Of a DNA stretch of 64,000 nucleotides, positions 1 through 8,835 are shown piece after piece; within the stretch, counting starts at the first letter, position 1, and the number at the start of each line of letters is the position of its first letter. Made by a program: the position numbers and the translations under genes. This DNA comes from Acidobacteriaceae bacterium KBS 146 (GTDB lineage: Bacteria > Acidobacteriota > Terriglobia > Terriglobales > Acidobacteriaceae), in contig JHVA01000001.1 in NCBI GenBank assembly GCA_000688615.1, positions 4,819,001 to 4,883,000 on the forward strand, given 5' to 3'. Below the pieces are notes generated by a model. The model ran no database searches. It was not told the origin of the DNA and saw only the letters and a program-made list of their open reading frames with translations.

Positions 1-64
1 AATGGTCATTCAGTATCCTCCTCCCCGTAGCGGCACCGGCCTGCTACCGAGGAGATCTCCAGGC

Positions 65-2551
65 ATGGCGAGCAGCCCCGCGCCCCTCCGCATGATCCGC
101 AAGGTCGCTGTCTTAGGTGCAGGAACCATGGGATCGCGTATTGCAGCACATGTCGCGAATGCGGGACTTCCTGTGGTGCTGCTCGATATCGTTCCTCCAG
201 GGGCGGAGAGCAGTACCGCAAAGGCGGAACGGAGCAGATTTGCCCTCACTGCGCTCGATGCTTTGAAGAAGGCCAGGCCCGCGGCCTTTTATATCCCCGC
301 GGCGGCGCGGTTGATTTCAGCGGGAAACTTTGATGACGATATGGGCCAGATCACCGATTGCGACTGGATCATCGAGGCCGTCGCCGAAGATCTCGCCATC
401 AAGCATGCACTTTACACTCGGGTGCTGCAGCATCGCCGCGCCAATTCCATTCTGACGACGAACACCAGCGGCCTTCCCATCAGCAGCCTCGCCGAAGCCC
501 TGCCTGATGAGGCTAAGCACCTCTTCTTTGGAACCCACTTCTTCAACCCGCCGAGATACATGCGTCTGTTGGAGATCATTCCGTTGCCGCAGACCAGCGC
601 AGACGCTATCACCTTGATCTCGCAGTTCTGCGAAGTGCGACTCGGCAAATCCATCGTGCAGTCGCGCGATACGCCCAACTTTATTGCCAACCGAATCGGA
701 ACGTTTTCCATCGGAAATGCCGTTCGCCTGATGCAGCAGCAGGACCTCAGCATCGAAGAGGTCGACGCACTGACGGGCTCCGCCATTGGCTGGCCACGCA
801 CAGGAACCTTCCGTCTGGGCGATATGGTCGGTATCGACGTGCTCGTGCACGTGGCCCGCAACTTCGAGACGAAAGCACCTGGCATTGGCGATGAGCGAAC
901 CGATGTAAAACTCCCGGCCTTTCTCGATACCATGCTCGAACGTAAATGGCTCGGTGACAAGAACGGCCAGGGCTTCTACAAAAAAGAAGGCAAGGATGCA
1001 GAAGGCCGCGACCTGCGGCAGGTACTGGACTGGCGCACCCTTGAGTATCGCCCCGTCGAACGGCCGCGCTTTACTTCGCTGGATATGGTGAAGAACATAG
1101 AACCCGTCTCCGCGCGCCTCGTCCAGTTGCTGCATGGGGACGGGAAGCAGGACAAGGCGGCGCGTTTCTACTGGCCTCTGCTTACGGAACTCTTCACCTA
1201 CGCCGCCAATCGTGTCTCAGAGAAAGAGAATGAACCGGCCGCCAGCATCGTTGAAGTCGATATTGCCATGCGCACAGGCTACAACTGGGAACTGGGCCCC
1301 TTCGAACTCTTCGACGCCGCAGGAGTTCGGGCAACGACTGAGAAGATGCGCGCCGCAGGAGCGCCCATCGCCCACAATGTCGAAAGGCTTCTCGCATGGG
1401 CCGACAAGAATAGAGAGGATGATCCTCACTGGTACAAGGACGATGCTGCCGTTCCGAGTGGACGCCTCTACTTTGATCCGTTCACCCAAAGTTACAGACC
1501 GGTGCCCGCGCCCGAAGGTACCGCGTCTATCGCTACCTTCAAGAAATCCCATGGTGTCGTCAGCAACAACGCTGGCGCTTCGGTGGTTGACCTTGGAGAC
1601 GGTGTTGCGGCCATCGAACTCCATTCGAAGATGAACACCCTGGGCGGAGACATCGTCTCCCTCATCACGCAGACCCTCCAACCCGCAAGCGAACATGTTG
1701 CCCGCTTCGGGGCGTTCATCATCACCGGGGACGCAACCAACTTCTCCGTCGGCGCAAACCTGATGCAGCTCCTGCTTACGATCCAGGATGAGGAGTGGGA
1801 TGAGGTGGACCTAGCCGTGCGTGCCTTTCAGAGTATGACTCAGGCCATCAAGTTCTGCCCTCGACCCGTTGTGGTTGCGCCCTATGGCATGTGTCTCGGT
1901 GGAGGCGTCGAGATGAGCCTGCACGCCTCCGCGCGTCAGCCGCATGCGGAGTCGTACATGGGACTGGTAGAAGCCGGCGTAGGACTGATCCCCGGCGGTG
2001 GTGGTTGCAAAGAGATGCTGCTCCGCTCCATCGAAGCTGGCACAAGCATCCGTCCCGATGCCCGTGGCGAGTCGGTGGAGATCTTCGAGGCAACCAAGAA
2101 AAACTTCGAGACCATCGCCAAGGCAACTGTCTCCACCTCGGCTGCAGAGGCCCGGTCTCTGAACTTTCTGCGACCCGACGATGAGATTACGATCAACCGC
2201 GACCGGCTGGTCATCGACGCCAAGCTGCGCGCGCGAGCTCTCGCGGATACAGGATATGCCGCGCCCGTACCTCGCACCGATATCCCCGTCCCCGGAGAGT
2301 CTGTTCTCGCAACGCTGAAGCTGGCAGTATGGACCATGCGCGAAGGGCAGTTCATCTCGGACCATGACCTCAAGGTGGCTAACTACGTCGCATATGTGTT
2401 GGCCGGTGGCAACCTTAACCCAGGAACACTGGTCAGCGAGCAGTATCTGCTCGATCTGGAACGGGAGGCGTTCTTGTCGCTATGCGGGGAAAAGAAGACG
2501 CAGGAGCGGATCGCCTTCACCCTGAAGACGGGCAAGCCGCTCAGGAATTAG
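65..2551 (+). CDS. fadN: 3-hydroxyacyl-CoA dehydrogenase / enoyl-CoA hydratase (FadN type)
   Basis: Bifunctional beta-oxidation enzyme that hydrates 2-enoyl-CoA and oxidises the resulting 3-hydroxyacyl-CoA with NAD. The dehydrogenase part is N-terminal, with the NAD-binding VAVLGAGTMGSRIA near residues 12-25, followed by the C-terminal dehydrogenase repeats. The hydratase/crotonase part is C-terminal (about residues 500-700), with FSVGANLMQLL and CLGGGVEMSLHAS. This order is the reverse of E. coli FadB and matches Bacillus FadN, as does the length (828 aa). The frame stays open to the window edge, but the ATG at 65 has GAGGAG 10 nt upstream; an internal ATG at 92 directly precedes the Rossmann fold and is the alternative. 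fadA follows after 8 nt and fadE after that, so one operon is likely. The assignment is firm; the exact start is not. Confidence 0.93.
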   Translation: MASSPAPLRMIRKVAVLGAGTMGSRIAAHVANAGLPVVLLDIVPPGAESSTAKAERSRFALTALDALKKARPAAFYIPAAARLISAGNFDDDMGQITDCDWIIEAVAEDLAIKHALYTRVLQHRRANSILTTNTSGLPISSLAEALPDEAKHLFFGTHFFNPPRYMRLLEIIPLPQTSADAITLISQFCEVRLGKSIVQSRDTPNFIANRIGTFSIGNAVRLMQQQDLSIEEVDALTGSAIGWPRTGTFRLGDMVGIDVLVHVARNFETKAPGIGDERTDVKLPAFLDTMLERKWLGDKNGQGFYKKEGKDAEGRDLRQVLDWRTLEYRPVERPRFTSLDMVKNIEPVSARLVQLLHGDGKQDKAARFYWPLLTELFTYAANRVSEKENEPAASIVEVDIAMRTGYNWELGPFELFDAAGVRATTEKMRAAGAPIAHNVERLLAWADKNREDDPHWYKDDAAVPSGRLYFDPFTQSYRPVPAPEGTASIATFKKSHGVVSNNAGASVVDLGDGVAAIELHSKMNTLGGDIVSLITQTLQPASEHVARFGAFIITGDATNFSVGANLMQLLLTIQDEEWDEVDLAVRAFQSMTQAIKFCPRPVVVAPYGMCLGGGVEMSLHASARQPHAESYMGLVEAGVGLIPGGGGCKEMLLRSIEAGTSIRPDARGESVEIFEATKKNFETIAKATVSTSAAEARSLNFLRPDDEITINRDRLVIDAKLRARALADTGYAAPVPRTDIPVPGESVLATLKLAVWTMREGQFISDHDLKVANYVAYVLAGGNLNPGTLVSEQYLLDLEREAFLSLCGEKKTQERIAFTLKTGKPLRN

Positions 2552-2559
2552 GAGCCTTT

Positions 2560-3741
2560 ATGAAGGACGTCGTGATTGCGTCTGCAGTTCGAACCCCCGT
2601 CGGCAAGGCTCCGCGTGGCGCGCTGCGCTCTACCCGCCCTGACGATCTTGCGGCGTTCGCCATCAGAGGAGCGTTGGAGCGTCTTCCGCAGCTGGACCGG
2701 TCGGAGATCGAAGATGTGATTCTTGGCTGCGCCATGCCCGAGGCGGAGCAGGGAATGAACGTCGCCCGTGTAGCGAGCTTTCGTGCCGGTCTTCCCGTGA
2801 CCGCCTCCGCCATGACCATCAATCGCTACTGTGCCTCCGGCCTTCAGTCCATTGCTTTGGCCGCAGATCGCATTCGCGGCGGATCGGCCGACGTGATCGT
2901 CGCCGGTGGTACCGAGAGCATGTCGTGCGTACCCTTCGGCGGCAATAAGATCTCGATGAACCCCTGGCTCGTCGATCATTACCCCGGCTCGTACATGTCC
3001 ATGGGCCTCACGGCTGAGAGGGTCGCTACGCACTATGGCATCGCTCGCGAAGCGATGGACGAGTTCTCTTTGCAGAGCCATCAGAAGGCTCTCGCTGCAA
3101 TTCAATCGGGTCGATTCGAGGATGAGATCATCCCGGTCAGGATCGACAATACTGCGTTGAATCAGAAGGGCAAGGCGGAAACAACTGAGGTTCTCTTCAA
3201 AACCGATGAGGGGCCGCGCGCCGATACTTCGCTGGAGGCACTTGCGAAGCTCAAGCCGGTCTTCCATGCGAAGGGCACGATCACGGCGGGAAACTCCTCG
3301 CAGACATCCGATGGCGCTGCTGCTGCTGTGGTCATGTCGGCTGAGCGCGCCGCACAACTCGGCATCATACCTATGGCAAGGTTCCTTGCTTTCGCGTACG
3401 CCGGTTGCGATCCCGAAGAGATGGGGATCGGCCCTATCCATGCCATTCCCAAGGCTCTCAAGATGGCTGGCCTCACACTCGATCAGATCGACGTCATCGA
3501 GCTCAACGAGGCCTTTGCCGCCCAGTCCCTCGCCGTCATTAAGGTTCTAGGCATCGACCCGGCAAAGCTCAACCTCAACGGAGGAGCCATCGCTTTAGGC
3601 CATCCGCTTGGCTGTACAGGAGCAAAACTGACCGCAACCCTGCTGCGCGAGATGCCGCGCCGCAACGCAAAGTATGGCATGGTCACCATGTGCGTTGGTG
3701 GAGGCATGGGCGCTGCAGGAATTTTTGAGGCCATTTCCTAA
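2560..3741 (+). CDS. fadA: acetyl-CoA acyltransferase (3-ketoacyl-CoA thiolase)
   Basis: Thiolase that cleaves 3-ketoacyl-CoA with CoA to give acetyl-CoA and a shortened acyl-CoA, the last step of each beta-oxidation round. The acylated Cys lies in NRYCASGLQS (about residue 90), the catalytic His in GGAIALGHPLGCTGA, and the second Cys in MCVGGGMGAA near the C-terminus. At 393 aa it has the standard thiolase length. The ATG at 2560 is preceded by GGAG that overlaps the stop codon of fadN; an in-frame upstream start at 2482 would lie inside fadN and is rejected. Middle gene of a fadN-fadA-fadE operon. Confidence 0.95.
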   Translation: MKDVVIASAVRTPVGKAPRGALRSTRPDDLAAFAIRGALERLPQLDRSEIEDVILGCAMPEAEQGMNVARVASFRAGLPVTASAMTINRYCASGLQSIALAADRIRGGSADVIVAGGTESMSCVPFGGNKISMNPWLVDHYPGSYMSMGLTAERVATHYGIAREAMDEFSLQSHQKALAAIQSGRFEDEIIPVRIDNTALNQKGKAETTEVLFKTDEGPRADTSLEALAKLKPVFHAKGTITAGNSSQTSDGAAAAVVMSAERAAQLGIIPMARFLAFAYAGCDPEEMGIGPIHAIPKALKMAGLTLDQIDVIELNEAFAAQSLAVIKVLGIDPAKLNLNGGAIALGHPLGCTGAKLTATLLREMPRRNAKYGMVTMCVGGGMGAAGIFEAIS

Positions 3742-3765
3742 GCATTCTGTTCGAGGTGATTCATC

Positions 3766-5577
3766 ATGGCTACACTTGCTCCAGCTTCGACCGCAACCCG
3801 GGTCATCCCCGGCGGCAGCTTCCTCATCTCCAATCCCAGCCCTGCCGATTGCTTCTTCCCAGAGGACTTCACCGAAGAGCAGCGTCAGATCGCGCAGACG
3901 ACGGCGGAGTTCGCACTCAATGAAGTTGTTCCGGCATCCGACGCGATTGAGGCGAAGGACTTCTCCGTTACTCGTCGTCTCATCAAGCAGGCAAGCGATC
4001 TCGGCCTCACCTCTGTCGATATCCCCGAGGAGTACGGTGGCCTCGAGATGGACAAGGTCACCTCGGCCATCATTGCTGAAAACATCGCCAAGCAGGGCAG
4101 CTTTTCGGTTGCCTTCTCGGCGCACGTCGGCATCGGGACTCTGCCGATCGTCTGGTATGGCACTCCCGAGCAGAAGAAAAAATATCTCCCTAAGCTCGCC
4201 AGCGGCGAGTTCATAGGAGCCTACGCGCTGTCAGAATCCACCTCAGGCTCCGACGCCCTCAATGCGCGAACGCGAGCCGTTCTCTCCAGTGACGGCCAGA
4301 GCTACGTTCTCAACGGTGAGAAGATGTGGATCTCGAATGCGGGCTTCGCCGATCTCTTTACCGTCTTTGCGCGGTGCGAAGTCAAGGAGGGCAAAGACGC
4401 GGGAAAAGAACGCCTCACCGCGTATCTGATTGAGCGCGGAACTCCCGGCCTGACCATCGGCAGCGAAGAGCACAAACTTGGCATCCGTGGCAGCTCGACC
4501 TGCCCGCTTATCCTCACCGACTGCAAGGTTCCCGCGGCGAATCTGCTGGGCGAGGTCGGCAAAGGTCACCACATCGCCTTCAACATCCTTAACGTCGGAC
4601 GCTACAAGCTCGGCAACGCCGCTGTGGGAGCCGCGCGCATGTGTCTGGGCAACGGTATCCGTTACGCGAAGGAGCGTAAGGCATTCGGCAAGACCATCTC
4701 CGAGTTCGGCCTCATTCAGGAAAAGCTTGCTGCCGCTGCCATTGGAGTCTTCATTGGCGAGGCGCTCTCTTACCGCACCGTTGCCATGATTGACGCGGCA
4801 CTTGCGGGGGTCGACCAACAGGATCCCGCAGCCATCCAGAAGGCTATCGAGGATTACGCCGTCGAGTGCTCCATCGTTAAGGTATGGGACTCCGAGATGC
4901 TCGATCAGGTGGTCGACGATGTCGTGCAGATCTATGGCGGCTACGGTTACGTTGAGGAGTATCCCGCTGAGCGGGCCTATCGCGACTCGCGCATCAATCG
5001 CATCTTCGAAGGCACCAACGAGATCAATCGCCTCATCATTACCGGATGGTTGATCAAGTCGGCCATGTCCGGAAAGCTGGCCCTGATGCCCGCCATCAAA
5101 CAGCTTATGGATGAGGTCATGGCGGGACCATCCGAACGGCCCGAGCGCGAGGGCTCTCTGGCGGAAGCCTATGCTCTTCTGGACAGCGCAAAGAAGCTGA
5201 CGCTGTTTGCGGCAGGGGCCGCGACCCAGAAGTATATGCAGCAACTCGCCGACCAGCAGGAGGTCATGGCCGCCATCGCCGACATGGTCATCGAGGCCTA
5301 CGCGATGGAATCCGGCATCCTCCGCGCCAACAAGATCCTCTCGGGCAAGGGAAGTGCCGATATCGCGACCGCGATGGCGCGCGTCTATGCCGAGAAGGCG
5401 ATGGAGAAGATCGAGATCTCCGCGCGTCGCGTCCTCGCCGCGGTTGCCGAAGGGGATATGCTGCGGACGCAGCTGACCATCTTGCGAAGGCTGGCCAAAC
5501 ATGATCCCGCCGACACCATCGGATTGCGGCGGCAGATCGCCCAGCACGTCCTTCGCGCAGGAAAGTACGCTCTCTAG
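3766..5577 (+). CDS. fadE: acyl-CoA dehydrogenase (FadE/YusJ type)
   Basis: FAD-dependent acyl-CoA dehydrogenase that makes the 2,3-trans double bond in the first beta-oxidation step. The N-terminal alpha domain contains FTEEQRQIAQTTAEFALNEV, followed by the beta domain with ALSESTSGSDALNART and EKMWISNAGFAD, and the C-terminal alpha domain with RKAFGKTISEF. The catalytic Glu is in IFEGTNEINR (about residue 420). After it there is a further ~170-residue helical extension, giving 603 aa as in Bacillus FadE (about 594) rather than about 380 as in short-chain enzymes. It starts 24 nt after fadA. The electron acceptor would be an ETF, which is not in the window. Confidence 0.93.
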   Translation: MATLAPASTATRVIPGGSFLISNPSPADCFFPEDFTEEQRQIAQTTAEFALNEVVPASDAIEAKDFSVTRRLIKQASDLGLTSVDIPEEYGGLEMDKVTSAIIAENIAKQGSFSVAFSAHVGIGTLPIVWYGTPEQKKKYLPKLASGEFIGAYALSESTSGSDALNARTRAVLSSDGQSYVLNGEKMWISNAGFADLFTVFARCEVKEGKDAGKERLTAYLIERGTPGLTIGSEEHKLGIRGSSTCPLILTDCKVPAANLLGEVGKGHHIAFNILNVGRYKLGNAAVGAARMCLGNGIRYAKERKAFGKTISEFGLIQEKLAAAAIGVFIGEALSYRTVAMIDAALAGVDQQDPAAIQKAIEDYAVECSIVKVWDSEMLDQVVDDVVQIYGGYGYVEEYPAERAYRDSRINRIFEGTNEINRLIITGWLIKSAMSGKLALMPAIKQLMDEVMAGPSERPEREGSLAEAYALLDSAKKLTLFAAGAATQKYMQQLADQQEVMAAIADMVIEAYAMESGILRANKILSGKGSADIATAMARVYAEKAMEKIEISARRVLAAVAEGDMLRTQLTILRRLAKHDPADTIGLRRQIAQHVLRAGKYAL

Positions 5578-5973
5578 GGCGCCCGAGAGAAAAATCGTCA
5601 CTCTGACCCTGCGCAGCGAAGGGAAGAATCTTTGTCGTTGCCTTTCCCGTGCCTCGGCTTTCCTCAATACAGCACCGGCCTGGCACTTTTACCGAACTGG
5701 GAAACTGGCTATGCATTTTTCTGCAGACAGGCTCCAACTTTCCCTCATACTGATTTATGCCCGGTCTCGGGGAGGTAAAGTTTTTCCCTCAACTGCGTCC
5801 TGCGGCGATTAGTCCCGTCTATCAGGACGGATAAGTTCAGATCTACCGAAACCTTTTCCTGCGCCTCTGGTCTATAGAGGGAAAGTTTCCCTTCAAGTCA
5901 GGCGCCTTCTAAAGCCTTCATCTGCCTCGTTAAAGTTTCTCTATCAACGCAAGATAGGTTGTTGAACAGAAAA
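5578..5973. other. Intergenic region with a repeat copy and three direct tracts
   Basis: About 395 bp between fadE and the S53 peptidase gene, with no supported gene. Near its left end is one copy of the dispersed repeat GTCACTCTGA...GAAGAATC (5597-5634). Toward the right end are three similar pyrimidine-rich direct tracts: TAAAGTTTTTCCCTCAA at 5776, GAAAGTTTCCCTTCAA at 5881 and TAAAGTTTCTCTATCAA at 5931. They lie upstream of the peptidase start and could be protein-binding sites, but no regulator is recognisable. Confidence 0.4.
5597..5634 (+). repeat. Dispersed intergenic repeat (GTCATTCTGA type)
   Basis: Matches, with changes, the repeats at 19339-19378 and (opposite strand) 57527-57561: a GTCAyTCTGA start, a purine-rich GCGAAG core and GAAGAATC at the end. 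It lies just behind the fadE stop. No transposase is nearby; it is probably a short non-autonomous repeat. Confidence 0.5.
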
Positions 5974-8766
5974 ATGTCGATTCGTAACTATCCGGTCCCC
6001 CGCCTTCTGGTTCCCGTCCTCGCTGTTCTCGGGTCTCTGGTCTCCTCTGCGCACGCCGCGCCACAAAATCGCATCAGCAGGCAGATTACGGACTCCGATC
6101 GCTCCTCGGTTCGGGAGACGATTCCAGCCCACGCCCGTCAGGCAACCGATCTCGGAGAAGAGACCTCGGGGCAAACGCTGTCCGCCGTCAGCATCCACTT
6201 CAACCTGACGGATGCGCAACAGGCAGACCTGACGCAGTTGCTTCAGGATCAGCAAAATCCTGCCTCGCCCCACTATCACCAGTGGCTTACGCCGCAGCAG
6301 TTTGGAGTCCGCTTCGGCCTTTCAACCGCCGACCTCCAGAAGGTGCAGGCATGGCTCACCTCCAGAGGGCTGAAGGTCGTCGAGGTCGCGCCCAGCCGCA
6401 ACTATGTCACCGTGAGCGGAAGCGTCGGGCAGATTGCGAGCGCCTTCAGCACTAGCATCCATTCACTGTCCTGGAATGGCGAACGGCACTTTTCCAATAT
6501 CGCGGACCCCCAACTTCCGTCTCCGATCGCCAGCCTGGTTAGCGGAATCACTGGCCTGAACGACTTCAAGCCGCGCCCCCACGCCATCGTCCAGCCGCAC
6601 TTCACCTCTTCGACCTCTGGAGTGCACTTCGTCGCACCCGGTGACTTTTACGCCATTTATGATGTCAAGTCGCTCATTTCGCAGGGAATTGACGGGACCG
6701 GAATCTCGATCGCTGTCGTCGGCCAGACCGATATCAGCCTGACGGATGTCGCCGCCTTCCGTTCCGCCGCCGGACTTCCTGCCAAGGCGCCAACGGTCAC
6801 TCAGGCCCCTGGATACGTTGCAGGAACCGTCTCCGGAGATGTGGACGAGGCGCACCTCGACGTCGAGTGGTCCGGGGCCGCCGCGCCGAACGCAACCATT
6901 AACTTCGTCACCGTGGGAGCCAGCAAATCTGCGTCCGTTGTCAACGCTCTCTCTTATGCAATCTCCAAGAACGTTGCTCCCATCATCACCATGAGCTACG
7001 GAAATTGTGAAGCAGCCTGGGGCCAGGCCAATGTCAACACGATCAATCAGATGTTGCAGCAGGCCAACGCACAGGGCATCACCTTCATCAGCTCCTCAGG
7101 AGACTCCGGGGCGACGGATTGCGACGCCACTCCCCCCGCTGACTATGGGCTCACCGTTGACTTTCCCAGCAGCTCGCCCTTCGCAACCTCTGCAGGCGGA
7201 ACGATGTTCAACGAAGGTTCTGCTACCGGAGCCACACCTTACTGGAACTCCAACAGCAGCTCCGGCACGAATAACGCCGGCTCCGCCACCGGTTATATTC
7301 CCGAGGCAGTCTGGAACGAATCCACATCGACCTCTCTCGGCTCAGGCGGCGGGGGAGTCAGCAGTTATTTCTCCAAGCCCTCGTGGCAGCAGGGAATCAC
7401 GCCCGCTGACGGCTCTCGGGACGTCCCCGATATCTCCCTGAATGCGGCTGCCAACCATGACGGCTATCTCTTCTGCTCTCAGGGCTTCTGCACCAACGGT
7501 TTTCGGAACTCCGCAGGAAACCTTAATGTCGTCGGCGGAACCTCCGCCGTCTCTCCAGCACTCGCCGGCATCTTCGCTCTGCTTGAGCAGAAGCTCGGGG
7601 TTGGAAGCATCTCCCGCGATCAATGCTCTGCCGGCCAATCAAACCCTCAATGCGGGCTCGGCAACGTCAATCCCACACTCTATGGGCTTGCAACCAGCCA
7701 GTATTACGGAAATATCTTCCACGACATCACCAGCGGCAATAACAACAGCCTCTGCCAGCTGGGTACAACCAACTGCCCCAGTGGAGGCTCCATCGGTTAC
7801 AGTGCTGGTCCAGGATATGACCTTGCCACCGGATGGGGTTCGCTCGATGTCGCCGAGCTTGCCAACAAATGGACTCTAGCAACACCGGCAGGAGGCTCCA
7901 CCGGCACCGGTGCAGCAATCTCCAGCACCGCTCTCACCTCGACCAGTGCGCTTTGCAGCATCAACGGCCAGCTGGCGGTAACAATCACAGTCGCGAACGG
8001 AAGTACGGCTACTCTTCCAGTACCGACCGGGACCGTCCAGATTCTCATCGATGGGGTCGCTCCGAGCGGCGGAGCAACTGTCACACTCAACAACGGAACG
8101 GCTACGTATCAGGTTGGCCCGCAAACAAAGACAGGCCAGCACACCATTACCGCGATCTACTCCGGAGACGCGAACTATGCCGCCTCCAAGGGAACGCTCG
8201 TATCCGACTTTGTCTCTTCCTCAACAGCAGACTTCGCGCTGACTCCATGCACGACCTCGACCGCAGTCAGCTCCGGTACGACTGCCAGTGGAATTACCTT
8301 CACGATCACCTCTGCGAACAGCTTCAGCGGCCCCGTCACTCTATCGATCAACTCCGATCCCGTGATCAAGGCAAACCTTGCCCTCTCTTCTTCGTCGGTG
8401 AACGTCTCCGCCGGCTCTTCAGGCACGGCCACCCTTACCATCACCGCTTCCCAAACCACGACCGCTGCCCTCCACCGGCCCGGGATCTTCCGACTTAACT
8501 GGTACTCAGGCTCGGCGGTCTCCATTGCTTGCCTCTTCTTTTTCATCGCACCACGACGTCGAAGGATCGCTCCGCTTCTGGTTGTTCTTCTCTCCGTCGG
8601 AGCGTTCAACCTCTCAGGTTGCGGCGGAGGAAGCAGCAGCACTCCCGTCAACACCGGTGGAAACACCACGACAAACACCACGCCCGGAACGTATACCCTC
8701 AACGTCACGGCGACGGCAGCCAACGGCCTGGTCCACACCGCTGTTGTCACCCTTAAGGTGAACTAA
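5974..8766 (+). CDS. Secreted S53 family peptidase (sedolisin/kumamolisin) with Ig-like tail
   Basis: Acid-active serine-carboxyl peptidase. In order: signal peptide (MSIRNYPVPRLLVPVLAVLG..., cleavage near SSAHA), activation pro-domain (about residues 55-200, YHQWLTPQQFGVRFG), and the S53 catalytic domain (about 220-620). The domain carries the Glu/Asp pair in DEAHLDVEW, the oxyanion Asp in SSGDSGATDC and the nucleophile Ser in GGTSAVSPALAG. An Ig-like repeat follows (about 650-750). Near the C-terminus is a hydrophobic segment with RRRR, then LSGCGGGSSS and a final beta-rich piece. The ATG at 5974 gives a clean signal peptide; TTG codons at 5959/5962 are less likely starts. S53 enzymes usually work at low pH, which suits an acid-soil bacterium. 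Confidence 0.9.
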   Translation: MSIRNYPVPRLLVPVLAVLGSLVSSAHAAPQNRISRQITDSDRSSVRETIPAHARQATDLGEETSGQTLSAVSIHFNLTDAQQADLTQLLQDQQNPASPHYHQWLTPQQFGVRFGLSTADLQKVQAWLTSRGLKVVEVAPSRNYVTVSGSVGQIASAFSTSIHSLSWNGERHFSNIADPQLPSPIASLVSGITGLNDFKPRPHAIVQPHFTSSTSGVHFVAPGDFYAIYDVKSLISQGIDGTGISIAVVGQTDISLTDVAAFRSAAGLPAKAPTVTQAPGYVAGTVSGDVDEAHLDVEWSGAAAPNATINFVTVGASKSASVVNALSYAISKNVAPIITMSYGNCEAAWGQANVNTINQMLQQANAQGITFISSSGDSGATDCDATPPADYGLTVDFPSSSPFATSAGGTMFNEGSATGATPYWNSNSSSGTNNAGSATGYIPEAVWNESTSTSLGSGGGGVSSYFSKPSWQQGITPADGSRDVPDISLNAAANHDGYLFCSQGFCTNGFRNSAGNLNVVGGTSAVSPALAGIFALLEQKLGVGSISRDQCSAGQSNPQCGLGNVNPTLYGLATSQYYGNIFHDITSGNNNSLCQLGTTNCPSGGSIGYSAGPGYDLATGWGSLDVAELANKWTLATPAGGSTGTGAAISSTALTSTSALCSINGQLAVTITVANGSTATLPVPTGTVQILIDGVAPSGGATVTLNNGTATYQVGPQTKTGQHTITAIYSGDANYAASKGTLVSDFVSSSTADFALTPCTTSTAVSSGTTASGITFTITSANSFSGPVTLSINSDPVIKANLALSSSSVNVSAGSSGTATLTITASQTTTAALHRPGIFRLNWYSGSAVSIACLFFFIAPRRRRIAPLLVVLLSVGAFNLSGCGGGSSSTPVNTGGNTTTNTTPGTYTLNVTATAANGLVHTAVVTLKVN

Positions 8767-8771
8767 AACAG

Positions 8772-8816
8772 AAGAGGCCACTCGGAGGAACTTGCTCCGA
8801 ATGGCCTCTTTCTTTC
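8772..8816. terminator. Bidirectional rho-independent terminator
   Basis: A 15-bp stem (8772-8786 with 8796-8810, one mismatch) and a 9-nt loop, followed by TCTTTCTC on the + strand and a T-rich stretch on the - strand. It sits between the convergent S53 peptidase and ppk genes and can serve both. Confidence 0.85.
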
Positions 8817-8835
8817 TCATATCCGTTCCGAAATC

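Noticed and set aside
4243..5667. Minus-strand open frame of 474 codons
   Set aside because: Antisense shadow of the acyl-CoA dehydrogenase gene; no family motif, and the sense frame is clearly coding.
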